From: Pannonibacter phragmitetus_B
GTDB lineage: Bacteria; Pseudomonadota; Alphaproteobacteria; Rhizobiales; Stappiaceae
Length of the DNA stretch: 64,000 nt
NCBI RefSeq assembly: GCF_050510895.1
Contig: NZ_JBNINT010000001.1
Span: 2,728,001-2,792,000 of the forward strand
Reading direction: 5' to 3'
Below the pieces are notes generated by a model. It worked only from the letters and a program-made list of their open reading frames with translations. It ran no database searches and had not been told where the DNA came from. Each line of letters begins with the position of its first letter. Position 1 is the stretch's first letter. The position numbers were made by a program, and so were the translations under genes. Shown here one piece after another: positions 37,596 through 45,587 of the stretch.

Positions 37596-38312
37596 ATGTC
37601 AGTGGCGATGCAGATGAAGTTTCCGACGCTTCCGAAAGAAAGCGGCCGCAAGTCGAATGCAGTTTATGGCAGCTTGAGGCGCCTTATCATGCTGTCGGAG
37701 CTGAATGGCGGCAGCATTCTGACCGAACAGTCCCTCGCTCATGAGTTCGCCTGCTCGCAAGGCACCATCCGCGAAGCGCTGCTGCGGCTCGAACAGGATG
37801 GTCTTGTCGAACGCAGGGGCTATCAGGGGACCTTCGTCACAAGCATCAGTGACGCAGAGGCTGAGATTCTCATCCACCAGCGTATCGCCCTCGAAAGTGC
37901 AGGTATCGCCCGGGCCTGTCTGAACATTGATACGCCCACCCGGGGGTTCCTGCTCCAGTCGGTCGAAGATTACCGGAAGGTCCGTGATCTGGGGGATGGT
38001 TATCTTCTTAGCCGTGTCGATCTGGCATTTCATCTGAAGCTGTTCGAGCGTGCCAACCTGCCCAATCTTCTGCCGGTCCTGGCGCGAACTCTACAGCTGG
38101 TTCATCGTTTCATGATCGCACAGCGTGCCGATGAGACCTTCTGGCTGGACCTGTTCCCGGAAGAGCACCTGCGCATCATCGAAGCACTGGATCAAAAGGA
38201 TCCGGAGGTGTGCCGCCAGCTCATGGCACAGCACGTCGCCTCCAATATCGCGGCCTTTCATCCCATCATGTATAGGCGTTTGTTTGGCGGCCAGGAGCTG
38301 GCTCCTGCCTGA
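37596..38312 (+). CDS. GntR family (FCD subfamily) transcriptional regulator
   Basis: 238 residues. The N-terminal winged helix-turn-helix contains GGSILTEQSLAHEFACSQGTIREALLRLEQDGLVERRGYQGTFV, followed by an all-helical FCD ligand domain with the metal/ligand positions seen in RVDLAFHLKLFERA and EEHLRIIEAL. Such proteins are usually repressors released by organic acids. The ATG at 37596, with a GGGG-rich ribosome site, is preferred over the one ten codons earlier. The target is unknown; the neighbouring dipeptidase is a candidate. Confidence 0.9.
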   Translation: MSVAMQMKFPTLPKESGRKSNAVYGSLRRLIMLSELNGGSILTEQSLAHEFACSQGTIREALLRLEQDGLVERRGYQGTFVTSISDAEAEILIHQRIALESAGIARACLNIDTPTRGFLLQSVEDYRKVRDLGDGYLLSRVDLAFHLKLFERANLPNLLPVLARTLQLVHRFMIAQRADETFWLDLFPEEHLRIIEALDQKDPEVCRQLMAQHVASNIAAFHPIMYRRLFGGQELAPA

Positions 38313-38355
38313 AGGGCCTTCTGCCGTCAGCCGCTGACCGTATTTCCCGCGATTG

Positions 38356-39711
38356 TCAGATGCTCCGGGACGGCGCTGCCCCCGCGAGCTCACCGGTGAC
38401 AGCCTCGCGCCAGCGGTGGCCCACAATCGCGCCGCGATGGGCGCCTGAAATGATGTTGCCCTGAATGACGGCTGTGCCCGCGCCATCCACCAGGGTCACG
38501 GCAATGCCAAGGGGGCAGTCTCTCAGAATGTTCTGGGAAATCAGCAGATCGCGCATGTAGGGGCCCCAACCTGCAAGAATGCCGTATTTCGGCGCTCCTT
38601 CAACGACGTTGCCGGTTACCACTGTATCGGCTTCCACCGCGATGCCGATGCCAAAGCCGGCCACTTCTTCGGGATAGGGGCCATCCAGGCGGATGTTGCG
38701 CACAATATTGCCTGTGACAGACGCCAGCCGCCCGCCCTGCTGGAAGTTGGCCACGGAAATGCCCATGGTGCCGCCGTCCACCAGATTGCCCGCGATGATG
38801 GCTCCCTCAAAGCTGAACTCGCTGTAGACCGCCGTCTCGCCCGAGCGCAGGCAGGTGTTGCCGCTGATCTGCACATTCGAGGCAGAGTTCGCCCGGATGG
38901 CCGAGAAAGCGCAGTCCGACACGTGATTATTGGCAATGATCACGCCATCTGCACGAAAGATATTGATGCCATTGCCGTGCTGGCCTGTGCCGCCTGCCTT
39001 CGCCGCAATCGCGCTAATCCGGTTGCCAGTGATCAGCGTGCCATCCTCACCTTGCGTCCAGCGCAGCACCTGAAGCCCGCCGTTGGCGCAGCCACTGATC
39101 GTGTTGCCCGCGAAGGTCAGCCCAGCGCCTTCGACGGAGCGGATACCGGCATCCGCTGCGCCGGAGATCACGCAGCGCTCCACATGACCACTGCACCGGT
39201 CCAGCGCGAGGCCAGAACGGCTGGAGCCGGTGATCTCGCAATCCGAAATGCCCAAGCCGGTAACGCCAATGAAATGCAGCAGGCCGAAGGTTCCCTCCTC
39301 CAGCGTCTTGTTGCCGCCGTCGAAGGAAAGCCCTTCCAGCCGGATCCGGCTGGCGCCATTGGCCCCCATCAGCACACCGCCGCCGCCCAAGTGAACGAGC
39401 TGAGTGCGCCCCGGCACACCGACAATCATGGCGCCGGAGGGGAGATCAAGGTTGGAAACGGGATAGCTGCCAGCGGGCAAGAACAGAGCCTTGCCCCGCG
39501 CCACCGCCCGGTCAATGGCCTTCTGCATCGCCGCACTCTGGTCGCCGGGCCGGTCCGGCACGATACCCAGATCCTGCCCGTCAATGCTGCCTCGCAGATC
39601 CGCTATCTGTGTCAGCGACAGCGCCGGTGTGCCGGAAAGGCACAGGCCCAGCCCGGCAAGGAAACCTCGGCGGCCCATCTTCAGCCTGTCAGACCTGCAA
39701 ATTCCGCTCAT
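38356..39711 (-). CDS. Tat-exported right-handed parallel beta-helix repeat protein (TIGR03808-like)
   Basis: 451 residues. The twin-arginine signal GRRGFLAGLGLCLSG is followed by a pectate-lyase-like N-cap (GKALFLPAGSYPVSNLDLPSGAMIVGVPGRTQL). About ten beta-helix coils then carry recurring Asn-rich turns (ITGNRISAI, IIANNHVSDCAFSAIRANSASNVQISGN, ISQNILRDCPLGIAV). This matches the twin-arginine uncharacterised repeat family common in Rhizobiales. Polysaccharide binding or cleavage is plausible from the fold, but catalytic residues are not evident. It converges on the GntR gene. Confidence 0.85.
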   Translation of the reverse strand: MSGICRSDRLKMGRRGFLAGLGLCLSGTPALSLTQIADLRGSIDGQDLGIVPDRPGDQSAAMQKAIDRAVARGKALFLPAGSYPVSNLDLPSGAMIVGVPGRTQLVHLGGGGVLMGANGASRIRLEGLSFDGGNKTLEEGTFGLLHFIGVTGLGISDCEITGSSRSGLALDRCSGHVERCVISGAADAGIRSVEGAGLTFAGNTISGCANGGLQVLRWTQGEDGTLITGNRISAIAAKAGGTGQHGNGINIFRADGVIIANNHVSDCAFSAIRANSASNVQISGNTCLRSGETAVYSEFSFEGAIIAGNLVDGGTMGISVANFQQGGRLASVTGNIVRNIRLDGPYPEEVAGFGIGIAVEADTVVTGNVVEGAPKYGILAGWGPYMRDLLISQNILRDCPLGIAVTLVDGAGTAVIQGNIISGAHRGAIVGHRWREAVTGELAGAAPSRSI

Positions 39712-39813
39712 TGTCTCACCGAACGTTTCAATCTGGCCCAGCTGGCAGCGCTTTTGACTGCCACCACGTGCAGCCGAGCAAGAACCATGCCCGCAGACAG
39801 ATACAAACGAGGG

Positions 39814-40812
39814 TCAGATACCGGTGAGCTTGGCGATGTCCTCCACGGCGGCAGACGCGGGAACCTCGCCGCAGCGCACTTTCTCCTCAAGTGCGCGAAT
39901 ATGGGCGGCCCGTGCGGGGTCGCGGGTCAGGGCCTCCATCAGCCGCTGTTGCAGCATGTCCCACATCCAGGACACCTGCTGGCGGGCACGCCGGTCCTGC
40001 CATTCGCCGGTGGCCTGCATCTTGTCGCGGTGCTGCTCGACCTGCGCCCACATCTCGCGCAGGCCCTCGTTGGCAAGGCCGGAAACCGTCACCACGGGCG
40101 GCGACCATGTGGGTGAGCGCGGTGCCATGATATGTAATGCACTGCGGTAATCGGCAGCTGCCGCCCGCGCCCGCATGGCCCCCTCCCCGTCCGCCTTGTT
40201 GACGGCAATGAGATCGGCAATCTCCAGAACGCCTTTCTTGATGCCCTGCAGCTCATCACCGGCACCCGGCAGCATGAGCACGAGGAAGAAGTCAACCATC
40301 TCCGCGACAGCCGTCTCCGACTGGCCGATGCCGACCGTCTCCACAAGAATGACGTCAAAACCGGCGGCCTCGCACAGAAGCATCGTCTCGCGCGTGCGCG
40401 CCGTCACACCGCCCAGCGTTCCAGCAGAAGGGGACGGACGGATGAAGGCCTTAGGGTCGACAGCCAGCCGCGCCATACGGGTCTTGTCGCCCAGGATAGA
40501 GCCGCCAGTGCGGGTAGACGATGGATCAACCGCGAGCACGGCAACCTTGTGCCCGTCTGCGGTCAGGTTGCTGCCCAGCGTGTCGATGGTTGTGGATTTG
40601 CCGACACCCGGCACACCCGTGATGCCGACGCGCTGCGCCTTGCCCGTGTGGGGCATCAGCAGGGTCAACAGGTCCCGCGCTGACTGGCGGTGCTCCGCCT
40701 TGCGCGATTCCACCAGCGTGATCGCACGGGCCAGCATTGCCCTGTTCCCGGCAAGGATTTGCCGGGCGAGATCGTCAACGGATGGCTTGCGGACAACGGA
40801 TTCGGCACTCAT
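39814..40812 (-). CDS. meaB: methylmalonyl-CoA mutase-associated GTPase MeaB
   Basis: 332-residue G3E-type P-loop GTPase that protects and reloads the B12-dependent methylmalonyl-CoA mutase. Motifs are GITGVPGVGKSTTIDTLG (Walker A), AVLAVDPSSTRTGGSILGDKTRM, VILVETVGIGQSE (Walker B) and the base motif AVNKADG. The mutase itself is not in this window. The hydrophilic C-terminal helix pair follows the family pattern. It reads away from the lipoprotein gene, which ends 56 bases upstream on the same strand. Confidence 0.95.
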   Translation of the reverse strand: MSAESVVRKPSVDDLARQILAGNRAMLARAITLVESRKAEHRQSARDLLTLLMPHTGKAQRVGITGVPGVGKSTTIDTLGSNLTADGHKVAVLAVDPSSTRTGGSILGDKTRMARLAVDPKAFIRPSPSAGTLGGVTARTRETMLLCEAAGFDVILVETVGIGQSETAVAEMVDFFLVLMLPGAGDELQGIKKGVLEIADLIAVNKADGEGAMRARAAAADYRSALHIMAPRSPTWSPPVVTVSGLANEGLREMWAQVEQHRDKMQATGEWQDRRARQQVSWMWDMLQQRLMEALTRDPARAAHIRALEEKVRCGEVPASAAVEDIAKLTGI

Positions 40813-40868
40813 GCGTTCAGGCTTAGCTGATCAGGCCCGCCTCGTCACCATCGCCGAAGGTCTGGGTG

Positions 40869-41492
40869 TCAGCCCTGTGCTGTGGGGGTCCAGACGATGC
40901 GCTGCAGGGCCGCGCCGCGCAGCTGGCTTTCATCCGGCAGAGCGTCCCAGGGGCCCTGATACTGAGGAATGGCGAAGACGAGTTCCACATTCGGCGCGCC
41001 CTTGGAGCGGCAAATGGCCATGCCACGCCACAGGTTCTCACCGACGCGGCAATCTGACCGGCGCATGCCGGCCTCGGCAAAGGTCATGCCGATGCGCTCA
41101 CCATTCGGACCGGCCAGATGGTGGGTCACCCCATGGACGGCGCGCACATTGCCATCCTTGCCCTTGAAGATCTGGAGCACCTGGAAGCCGTCCGAGTTGA
41201 ACGCGCCCAGCGCGTTCTCCGTGGTGGTTTCTTCCGCTGTCTGGATGGTGTCGGTGGTGAAGCCCGGAAGGGCAGCCTGAATGGCCTTGGACGAATAAGT
41301 CGTGCCTGCGCGGATACCGCCAACACCGGCACCTGTAATCTGCACCAGCGTCACACTTGATGTCCGGGCTGCGGGAACGGCCGCATAAGACATTGTGCTG
41401 ACCGAAGACGTGGTCTCCGCATAGTTCGAAGATTGCGAGCATGCGGGCAGAAGCAGTGCAAGACCAAGCGCAGCGGCAAGCGGAAGACGCAT
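40869..41492 (-). CDS. lipoprotein resembling DUF1131 (YfeY-like)
   Basis: 207 residues from MRLPLAAALGLALLLPAC, a signal peptide with lipobox at Cys18. The mature domain carries ITGAGVGGIRAGTTYSSKAIQAALPGF, then SDGFQVLQIFKGKDGNVRAVHG, GPNGERIGMTF and CRVGENLWRGMAICRS with two Cys. The G-GI.AGT.Y..K.I...LPG block recalls the RpoE-regulated lipoprotein family DUF1131, which I give as likely but not certain. Asp is absent at position +2 (Ser instead), so outer-membrane sorting is expected. It is followed by meaB on the same strand. Confidence 0.7.
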   Translation of the reverse strand: MRLPLAAALGLALLLPACSQSSNYAETTSSVSTMSYAAVPAARTSSVTLVQITGAGVGGIRAGTTYSSKAIQAALPGFTTDTIQTAEETTTENALGAFNSDGFQVLQIFKGKDGNVRAVHGVTHHLAGPNGERIGMTFAEAGMRRSDCRVGENLWRGMAICRSKGAPNVELVFAIPQYQGPWDALPDESQLRGAALQRIVWTPTAQG

Positions 41493-41658
41493 GTGAAAAT
41501 TACTCCGGACACTGAATGATGCTTTGGCAAGATGGCTCGCAGCGGGGCCAAGTCGCACTGCTTTGCCAGCCAATTGGGGCAGCCCTGCGGCAGAGCTGCC
41601 TTTGTTGTCCGGCACAATGGTTGAACCGGGTTAACCAGCCGTTTCCATCATCGGATCG

Positions 41659-42240
41659 TCAGGTATCCTGCTTCTTGATCCACTTGGAAATAACAGGCGG
41701 CACATAGGCTTCAAAGCCTGCGATAAGGTGCGCAGGATGTTCGGCAACCAGCAGCATGCTGCGCATTTCCGCACGCACAAAGCCTTTCGCAACCTGCTCG
41801 TCCAGAAATGTCAGCAGCGCATCATAAAAACCTGCCGTATTGAGCAGGCCAAAAGGTTTGGAGTGATAGCCAAGCTGGCCCCAGGTCCACACCTCGAAGA
41901 TCTCTTCCATGGTGCCCGTACCGCCCGGCAGGGTGATGAAGCCATCGGAGAGTTCGGCAAACATCGCCTTGCGCTCATGCATGGAGCGCACGATGTGGAT
42001 CTCGCTGAGGCCCTTGTGTTCCAGTTCCTTGGCTTTCAGCGCCTCGGGCAGGATACCGATCACCTTGCCGCCGGCAGCCAGCGCACCATCGGCAACAGCG
42101 CCCATCAGTCCGACAGCAGCCCCGCCATAGACAAGGGTCTTGCCTGCCTCGGCAATCACCCGCCCCGTCTCCCGGGCTGCCTGCTCGAATGCCGGATCGG
42201 TGCCGAAATTCGACCCGCAGAATACGCAAATGGACTTCAT
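41659..42240 (-). CDS. LOG family (TIGR00730) nucleotide phosphoribohydrolase
   Basis: 193-residue Rossmann-fold protein of the LOG family, which hydrolyses nucleoside 5'-monophosphates (in plants, cytokinin ribotides) to base and ribose-5-phosphate. The hallmark PGGTGTMEEIFEVWTWGQLG and the earlier MHERKAMF motif are present. MKSICVFCGSNFG, with GGAG upstream, is the natural start. It lies 14 bases downstream of the asparaginase gene in the same operon. Whether it makes cytokinin-like bases or only recycles AMP is unknown. Confidence 0.9.
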   Translation of the reverse strand: MKSICVFCGSNFGTDPAFEQAARETGRVIAEAGKTLVYGGAAVGLMGAVADGALAAGGKVIGILPEALKAKELEHKGLSEIHIVRSMHERKAMFAELSDGFITLPGGTGTMEEIFEVWTWGQLGYHSKPFGLLNTAGFYDALLTFLDEQVAKGFVRAEMRSMLLVAEHPAHLIAGFEAYVPPVISKWIKKQDT

Positions 42241-42254
42241 CAGAGACTGTCTCC

Positions 42255-43292
42255 TCATGCACTGACACTTGCGGCGCGGCGCAGGTCCGTCAGGAAATCC
42301 TGCGAGGGGCGGATAAGGCCCACCTCCGCATCCCTCCGGCTTTTCAGCACCGGCTGGCGTAGGTCCGCCAGCAGGCGGGCTTCGTCGTCGTTGAGATCAA
42401 GGAAGGCCTCCAGCACGGCAGCCATCATCACTTCCGAAGCGCGGGATGCCCCGTCATCGCATTTCAGCGCAATGCCAAGCCCAAGTTCGGGGATCGCAGC
42501 GCAGAAAACGCCTTCCGCCCCGGTCTTGACGAAGACGCGCTGGCGCAGGCCTTCCATGGCGCGGGTGCAGAAGCGGCCGGTACCGGCCACCATGAACGGG
42601 TTCTCGACACAGGCCCTGAAAAGCCGCTGCGCCGCTTCAGCCCGCTTCGGCTCCAGCCCCTCGCCGGTGCCGAAAGCTGCAAAGGCACGGGCAAAGCCAT
42701 CCAGCGGGCTGGCATAGGTGGGGATGGAACAACCATCCGTGCCGCAGACATCCGCCGTGAGGCTGTCCCCGGTCATGGATTCCAGCACAAGCCGGATTTC
42801 CTGCTGCACCGGGTGGTCAATGTCCACGTAGCCCTTCGTCTTCAGCCCCATAGCCTTGGCAAGGCCCAGGAAACCGGCATGCTTGCCCGAGCAGTTGTTG
42901 TGCAGGGCGCAAGGCGTTTCATCGGCGCGGACGAGACTTGCCACATCCTCCAGCCGGGAAGGCCACTGGCTGCCGCATTCAAGGGCATCCTCATCAAGCC
43001 CCGCCTTGATCAGCATGACGCGGGCGGCATTCACATGCCGTTCCTCGCCGTTGTGGGAAGAGCAGGCCAATGCAAGTTCCGGCGCCTCGTAGCCCAGCGC
43101 ATCGGCAGCGCCGGATTCGATCAGCGGCAGTGCCTGCAGCGCCTTGATGGCAGAGCGCGGGAAGACGCGGGCACCCGTGTCTCCGATCCGCAGCACCGGA
43201 TCACCATTGGCATCGAAGATGGCAATCGCGCCCCGGTGGCGGCTCTCGGTCATCTGCCCGCGTGTCACTTCCACAAGAACAGGATTGCTCAT
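42255..43292 (-). CDS. Rhizobium-type (thermolabile) L-asparaginase
   Basis: 345 residues of the asparaginase II family PF06089, unrelated to E. coli AnsA/AnsB and similar in fold to serine beta-lactamases. The residues known from Rhizobium etli ReAV line up within one position: Ser47 and Lys50 in RSAIK, Cys134 and Lys137 in NNCSGKHAG, and Cys188 in CGTDGCSIPTY. It hydrolyses L-asparagine to aspartate and ammonia in the cytosol. It lies between an aminotransferase gene (37 bases) and the LOG gene (14 bases) on one transcript, suggesting a nitrogen-scavenging operon. Confidence 0.93.
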   Translation of the reverse strand: MSNPVLVEVTRGQMTESRHRGAIAIFDANGDPVLRIGDTGARVFPRSAIKALQALPLIESGAADALGYEAPELALACSSHNGEERHVNAARVMLIKAGLDEDALECGSQWPSRLEDVASLVRADETPCALHNNCSGKHAGFLGLAKAMGLKTKGYVDIDHPVQQEIRLVLESMTGDSLTADVCGTDGCSIPTYASPLDGFARAFAAFGTGEGLEPKRAEAAQRLFRACVENPFMVAGTGRFCTRAMEGLRQRVFVKTGAEGVFCAAIPELGLGIALKCDDGASRASEVMMAAVLEAFLDLNDDEARLLADLRQPVLKSRRDAEVGLIRPSQDFLTDLRRAASVSA

Positions 43293-43329
43293 TTATGCCT
43301 GTCTCCCCAAAAGGTTTGCATGTCTGGTC

Positions 43330-44511
43330 TCAGCCGTTGCTGACCGCCTTCATCGGCAACAGCCAGGCCTTCAGCCGGGCCAGCGCCTCACTCAGCACCT
43401 CATCGCGCTTGCAGAAGCAGAAGCGGACATAATTTGGCGGCGCATCCGTGATGTAGAAGGCCGAAACCGGCACCGCCGCCACGCCTGCTTCTGTCACCAT
43501 GCGGCGGCAGATGTCCACGTCCGTGCCCTTGAGGCCTAGCGGCGCCACGTCGCAGGTGAGGAAATACGTCCCCTCGCAGGGCAGAACACCGAACCCGAGT
43601 TCGGCAAGCCCGGCGGCAAAGAAATCGCGCTTGGCCTGCAGATCGGCGGCTAGGCCTGTGAAATAGCTGTCATCCTTTTGCAGCCCATAGGCCACGGCTT
43701 TCTGCAAGCCCGGCGGCGTGGTGAAGGTGACATACTGATGCGCCTTGGCGATGGGATCGAGCAGCTTTGCAGCGCCCGTGACATAGCCCACCTTCCAGCC
43801 CGTGAAGGAGAAGGTCTTGCCGGCGGAGCCGATGCGCACCGTGCGCTCGCGCATGCCCGGAAAACTCATCAGCGGACGGTGTTTCACCCCGTCGAACAGC
43901 AGGTGCTCATACACCTCGTCGCAGATGGCAAAGACATCATGCTCCACGCAAAGCTCGGCGATGCGGGCAAGCTCCGCCTCGGTGAACACTTTACCGGCCG
44001 GGTTCATCGGGTTGTTGATAAGGATGGCCTTGGTGTTCTCGGTGAAGGCCTTTTCCAGCGCTTCAAGGTCAAGGCTCCAGGTCGGCGGTGTCACCCGCAC
44101 CCGCACGGGGATGCCGCCCGTCCGGCGCACCATCGGCAGATAGCAGTCATAGAGCGGCTCGATCAGGATTACTTCGTCGCCCGGTTCCATCAGCGCCAGC
44201 AGGCAGTCTGCAAGGGCTTCCGTCGCGCCGGAGGTGACCATCACCTCGCTCTTCCAGTCCACATCGAGGCCGTAGAAGCGGCTGGCGCTTTCAGCCACCG
44301 CTTGCCGAAGTTCCGGCAGGCCAAGCATGGGCGGATACTGGTTCGGACCGGAAATGAAAGCCTCGGCCGCCACGCGCCGCACATCTTCCGGGCCATCCAC
44401 ATCCGGGAAACCCTGGCCGAGATTGACCGCTCCGTGCTCATTGGCAAGGCGCGACATGGTCTCGAAAATCGTGGTCTCAAGCCCGGTGAATACCAGGTTC
44501 GTCGGCTTCAT
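43330..44511 (-). CDS. PLP-dependent class I/II aminotransferase
   Basis: 393 residues of fold-type I. It contains NLGQGFPDVDGPEDV, NQYPPMLGLPELRQAVA, the PLP-phosphate motif GATEALADCLLAL, NNPMNPAGKVF, CDEVYEHLLFDG, and SAGKTFSFTGWKVGY with the Schiff-base Lys. The GQGFPD start and the C-terminal YVRFCFCKRDEVL are typical of the kynurenine/methionine (YbdL/KAT-like) subgroup. It is first in the operon with asparaginase and LOG. An unusually G-rich stretch lies in its leader. Confidence 0.92.
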   Translation of the reverse strand: MKPTNLVFTGLETTIFETMSRLANEHGAVNLGQGFPDVDGPEDVRRVAAEAFISGPNQYPPMLGLPELRQAVAESASRFYGLDVDWKSEVMVTSGATEALADCLLALMEPGDEVILIEPLYDCYLPMVRRTGGIPVRVRVTPPTWSLDLEALEKAFTENTKAILINNPMNPAGKVFTEAELARIAELCVEHDVFAICDEVYEHLLFDGVKHRPLMSFPGMRERTVRIGSAGKTFSFTGWKVGYVTGAAKLLDPIAKAHQYVTFTTPPGLQKAVAYGLQKDDSYFTGLAADLQAKRDFFAAGLAELGFGVLPCEGTYFLTCDVAPLGLKGTDVDICRRMVTEAGVAAVPVSAFYITDAPPNYVRFCFCKRDEVLSEALARLKAWLLPMKAVSNG

Positions 44512-44593
44512 GGAAAAGCACCTCCTGCCCCGTCCAAAGCATCAGACCCGGCGAACACACCCGCACAGGCCTCCAAATGCAGCAGAAGACTCA

Positions 44594-44640
44594 CCCCCTG
44601 CCATGTTCCCCCACCTTTACCCCCCGCCCCGCCCCCCGCC
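44594..44640 (-). promoter_or_regulatory. G-quadruplex-forming motif upstream of the aminotransferase operon
   Basis: On the - strand this 47-base stretch contains five G-runs of 6, 4, 6, 5 and 5 bases; the first three are separated by single bases and the last two by 7 and 11 bases. Four-run combinations meet the usual quadruplex rule. It lies 83-129 bases upstream of the aminotransferase ATG and could act in DNA or in the leader RNA. The run lengths should be treated with care, given the homopolymer errors elsewhere. Confidence 0.55.
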
Positions 44641-44766
44641 AAGCGCGAAAGACGGGCAAGCACCGGGAGGCGGCAAGGCGTCACCCATCCCTGTCAAAGA
44701 CATCAATAGATAAACACACTGAACGCCGTAAACTGGCACCAGACGATGGGAGAGGGAGGAAACGTT

Positions 44767-44916
44767 ATGAGGATTGTTCTGATCATTCTGGCAGCTCTTT
44801 GCCTGTCTGCATTCGCTTTCCTGCCGCCAGCCTCCGCTCACGGTGGCGGATGCCGCAAGGATAGTCCTCCGGGCCAATGCTGCCATGCAGGCTCCCAGCC
44901 CTATCACTGCCATTAG
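44767..44916 (+). CDS. 49-residue secreted Cys/His-rich microprotein
   Basis: The start codon is preceded by a strong GGGAGGAAA site. The protein has a signal peptide (VLIILAALCLSAFAFL, cleavage near ASA-HG). The mature 24-residue peptide is HGGGCRKDSPPGQCCHAGSQ followed by PYHCH, with four Cys and four His. The GGC.K..PPG.CCH....PYHCH pattern resembles the YHCH-type metal-binding tail found attached to other secreted proteins, but here it stands alone. Zinc or copper binding in the periplasm is inferred. It is too short for most length cut-offs. It is divergent from the aminotransferase operon. Confidence 0.72.
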   Translation: MRIVLIILAALCLSAFAFLPPASAHGGGCRKDSPPGQCCHAGSQPYHCH

Positions 44917-45073
44917 GGCTTACCATCCAGGGGAAGTATTGCTGCCCTTCTGTGATTGCCATCACTTCGCCGCGATCCGGGCTCAGATAGTTTGAGCTTG
45001 GTCCGGTGCCCCTGTTTCGCTCTTTCTTGAAAGGGCAAGAGGCGGTGGGGCCGGTTCCTTCGGAGACGAAGTC

Positions 45074-45469
45074 ATGATGACTGTATCGAACATGAATTTT
45101 GGAGCTTTGGCCCGCAAGACCGGTGCAACGGCGCTGGCGCTGATGATGGCCGGTGCACTGACACTGGGCGCCGCGACAAACTCTGCCGAGGCGCGGGACG
45201 GGCGCAATGGCGCGCTGGCAGCCGGTGCTGTCGTCGGCCTTGCCGCTGGCGCCCTGTTGGGAACGGCGATGGCCAACAGCGGGCCGGACTATATCGACAC
45301 CCCTCCGGCCTATTACGCGCCGCCCCCGCCGCCGGTGGCCTATGGCGGTCCGGTCTATTATGCCCCGCCACCGCCCCCGCCGGTCCGCTGCTATCTGAGC
45401 CCGGTGCAGCGCTGGGACACCTATATCGGCCAGTATGTGGTGGTTGGCCATCAGGAAGTCTGCAACTGA
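45074..45469 (+). CDS. secreted glycine-zipper/Pro-Tyr-rich envelope protein
   Basis: 131 residues. GGAG lies 8 bases before the ATG. The signal peptide contains ALALMMAGALTLGAATNSAEA; next is a short hydrophobic glycine-zipper segment (ALAAGAVVGLAAGALLGTAMA), then two APPPPP clusters with YY pairs (residues about 75-103). The ending RCYLSPVQRWDTYIGQYVVVGHQEVCN has two Cys. Proteins of this layout are common small envelope proteins in Rhizobiales, without a known role. It has its own terminator. Confidence 0.8.
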   Translation: MMTVSNMNFGALARKTGATALALMMAGALTLGAATNSAEARDGRNGALAAGAVVGLAAGALLGTAMANSGPDYIDTPPAYYAPPPPPVAYGGPVYYAPPPPPPVRCYLSPVQRWDTYIGQYVVVGHQEVCN

Positions 45470-45498
45470 CTTGATGTTGCCCCGTCTCAATGGCTTCA

Positions 45499-45529
45499 AG
45501 CCCCGCCGGTTCACCCGGTGGGGCTTTTT
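45499..45529 (+). terminator. intrinsic terminator of the glycine-zipper protein gene
   Basis: Stem AGCCCCGCCGG pairs with CCGGTGGGGCT (one G-T pair), followed by TTTTTG, 30 bases past the stop codon. Confidence 0.8.
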
Positions 45530-45587
45530 GTTGCGCGCTTTGCCACTTTCCGGGGCAAACGGACAACGGGTGCCAATGCGGGTTAGG

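Noticed and set aside
38923..40116. Open frame of about 397 codons on + opposite the beta-helix and MeaB genes
   Set aside because: Spans two genes antisense; no motif.
45435..45587. Longer N-terminus for the adenylate cyclase
   Set aside because: It would overlap the preceding gene end and its terminator hairpin and has no ribosome site.
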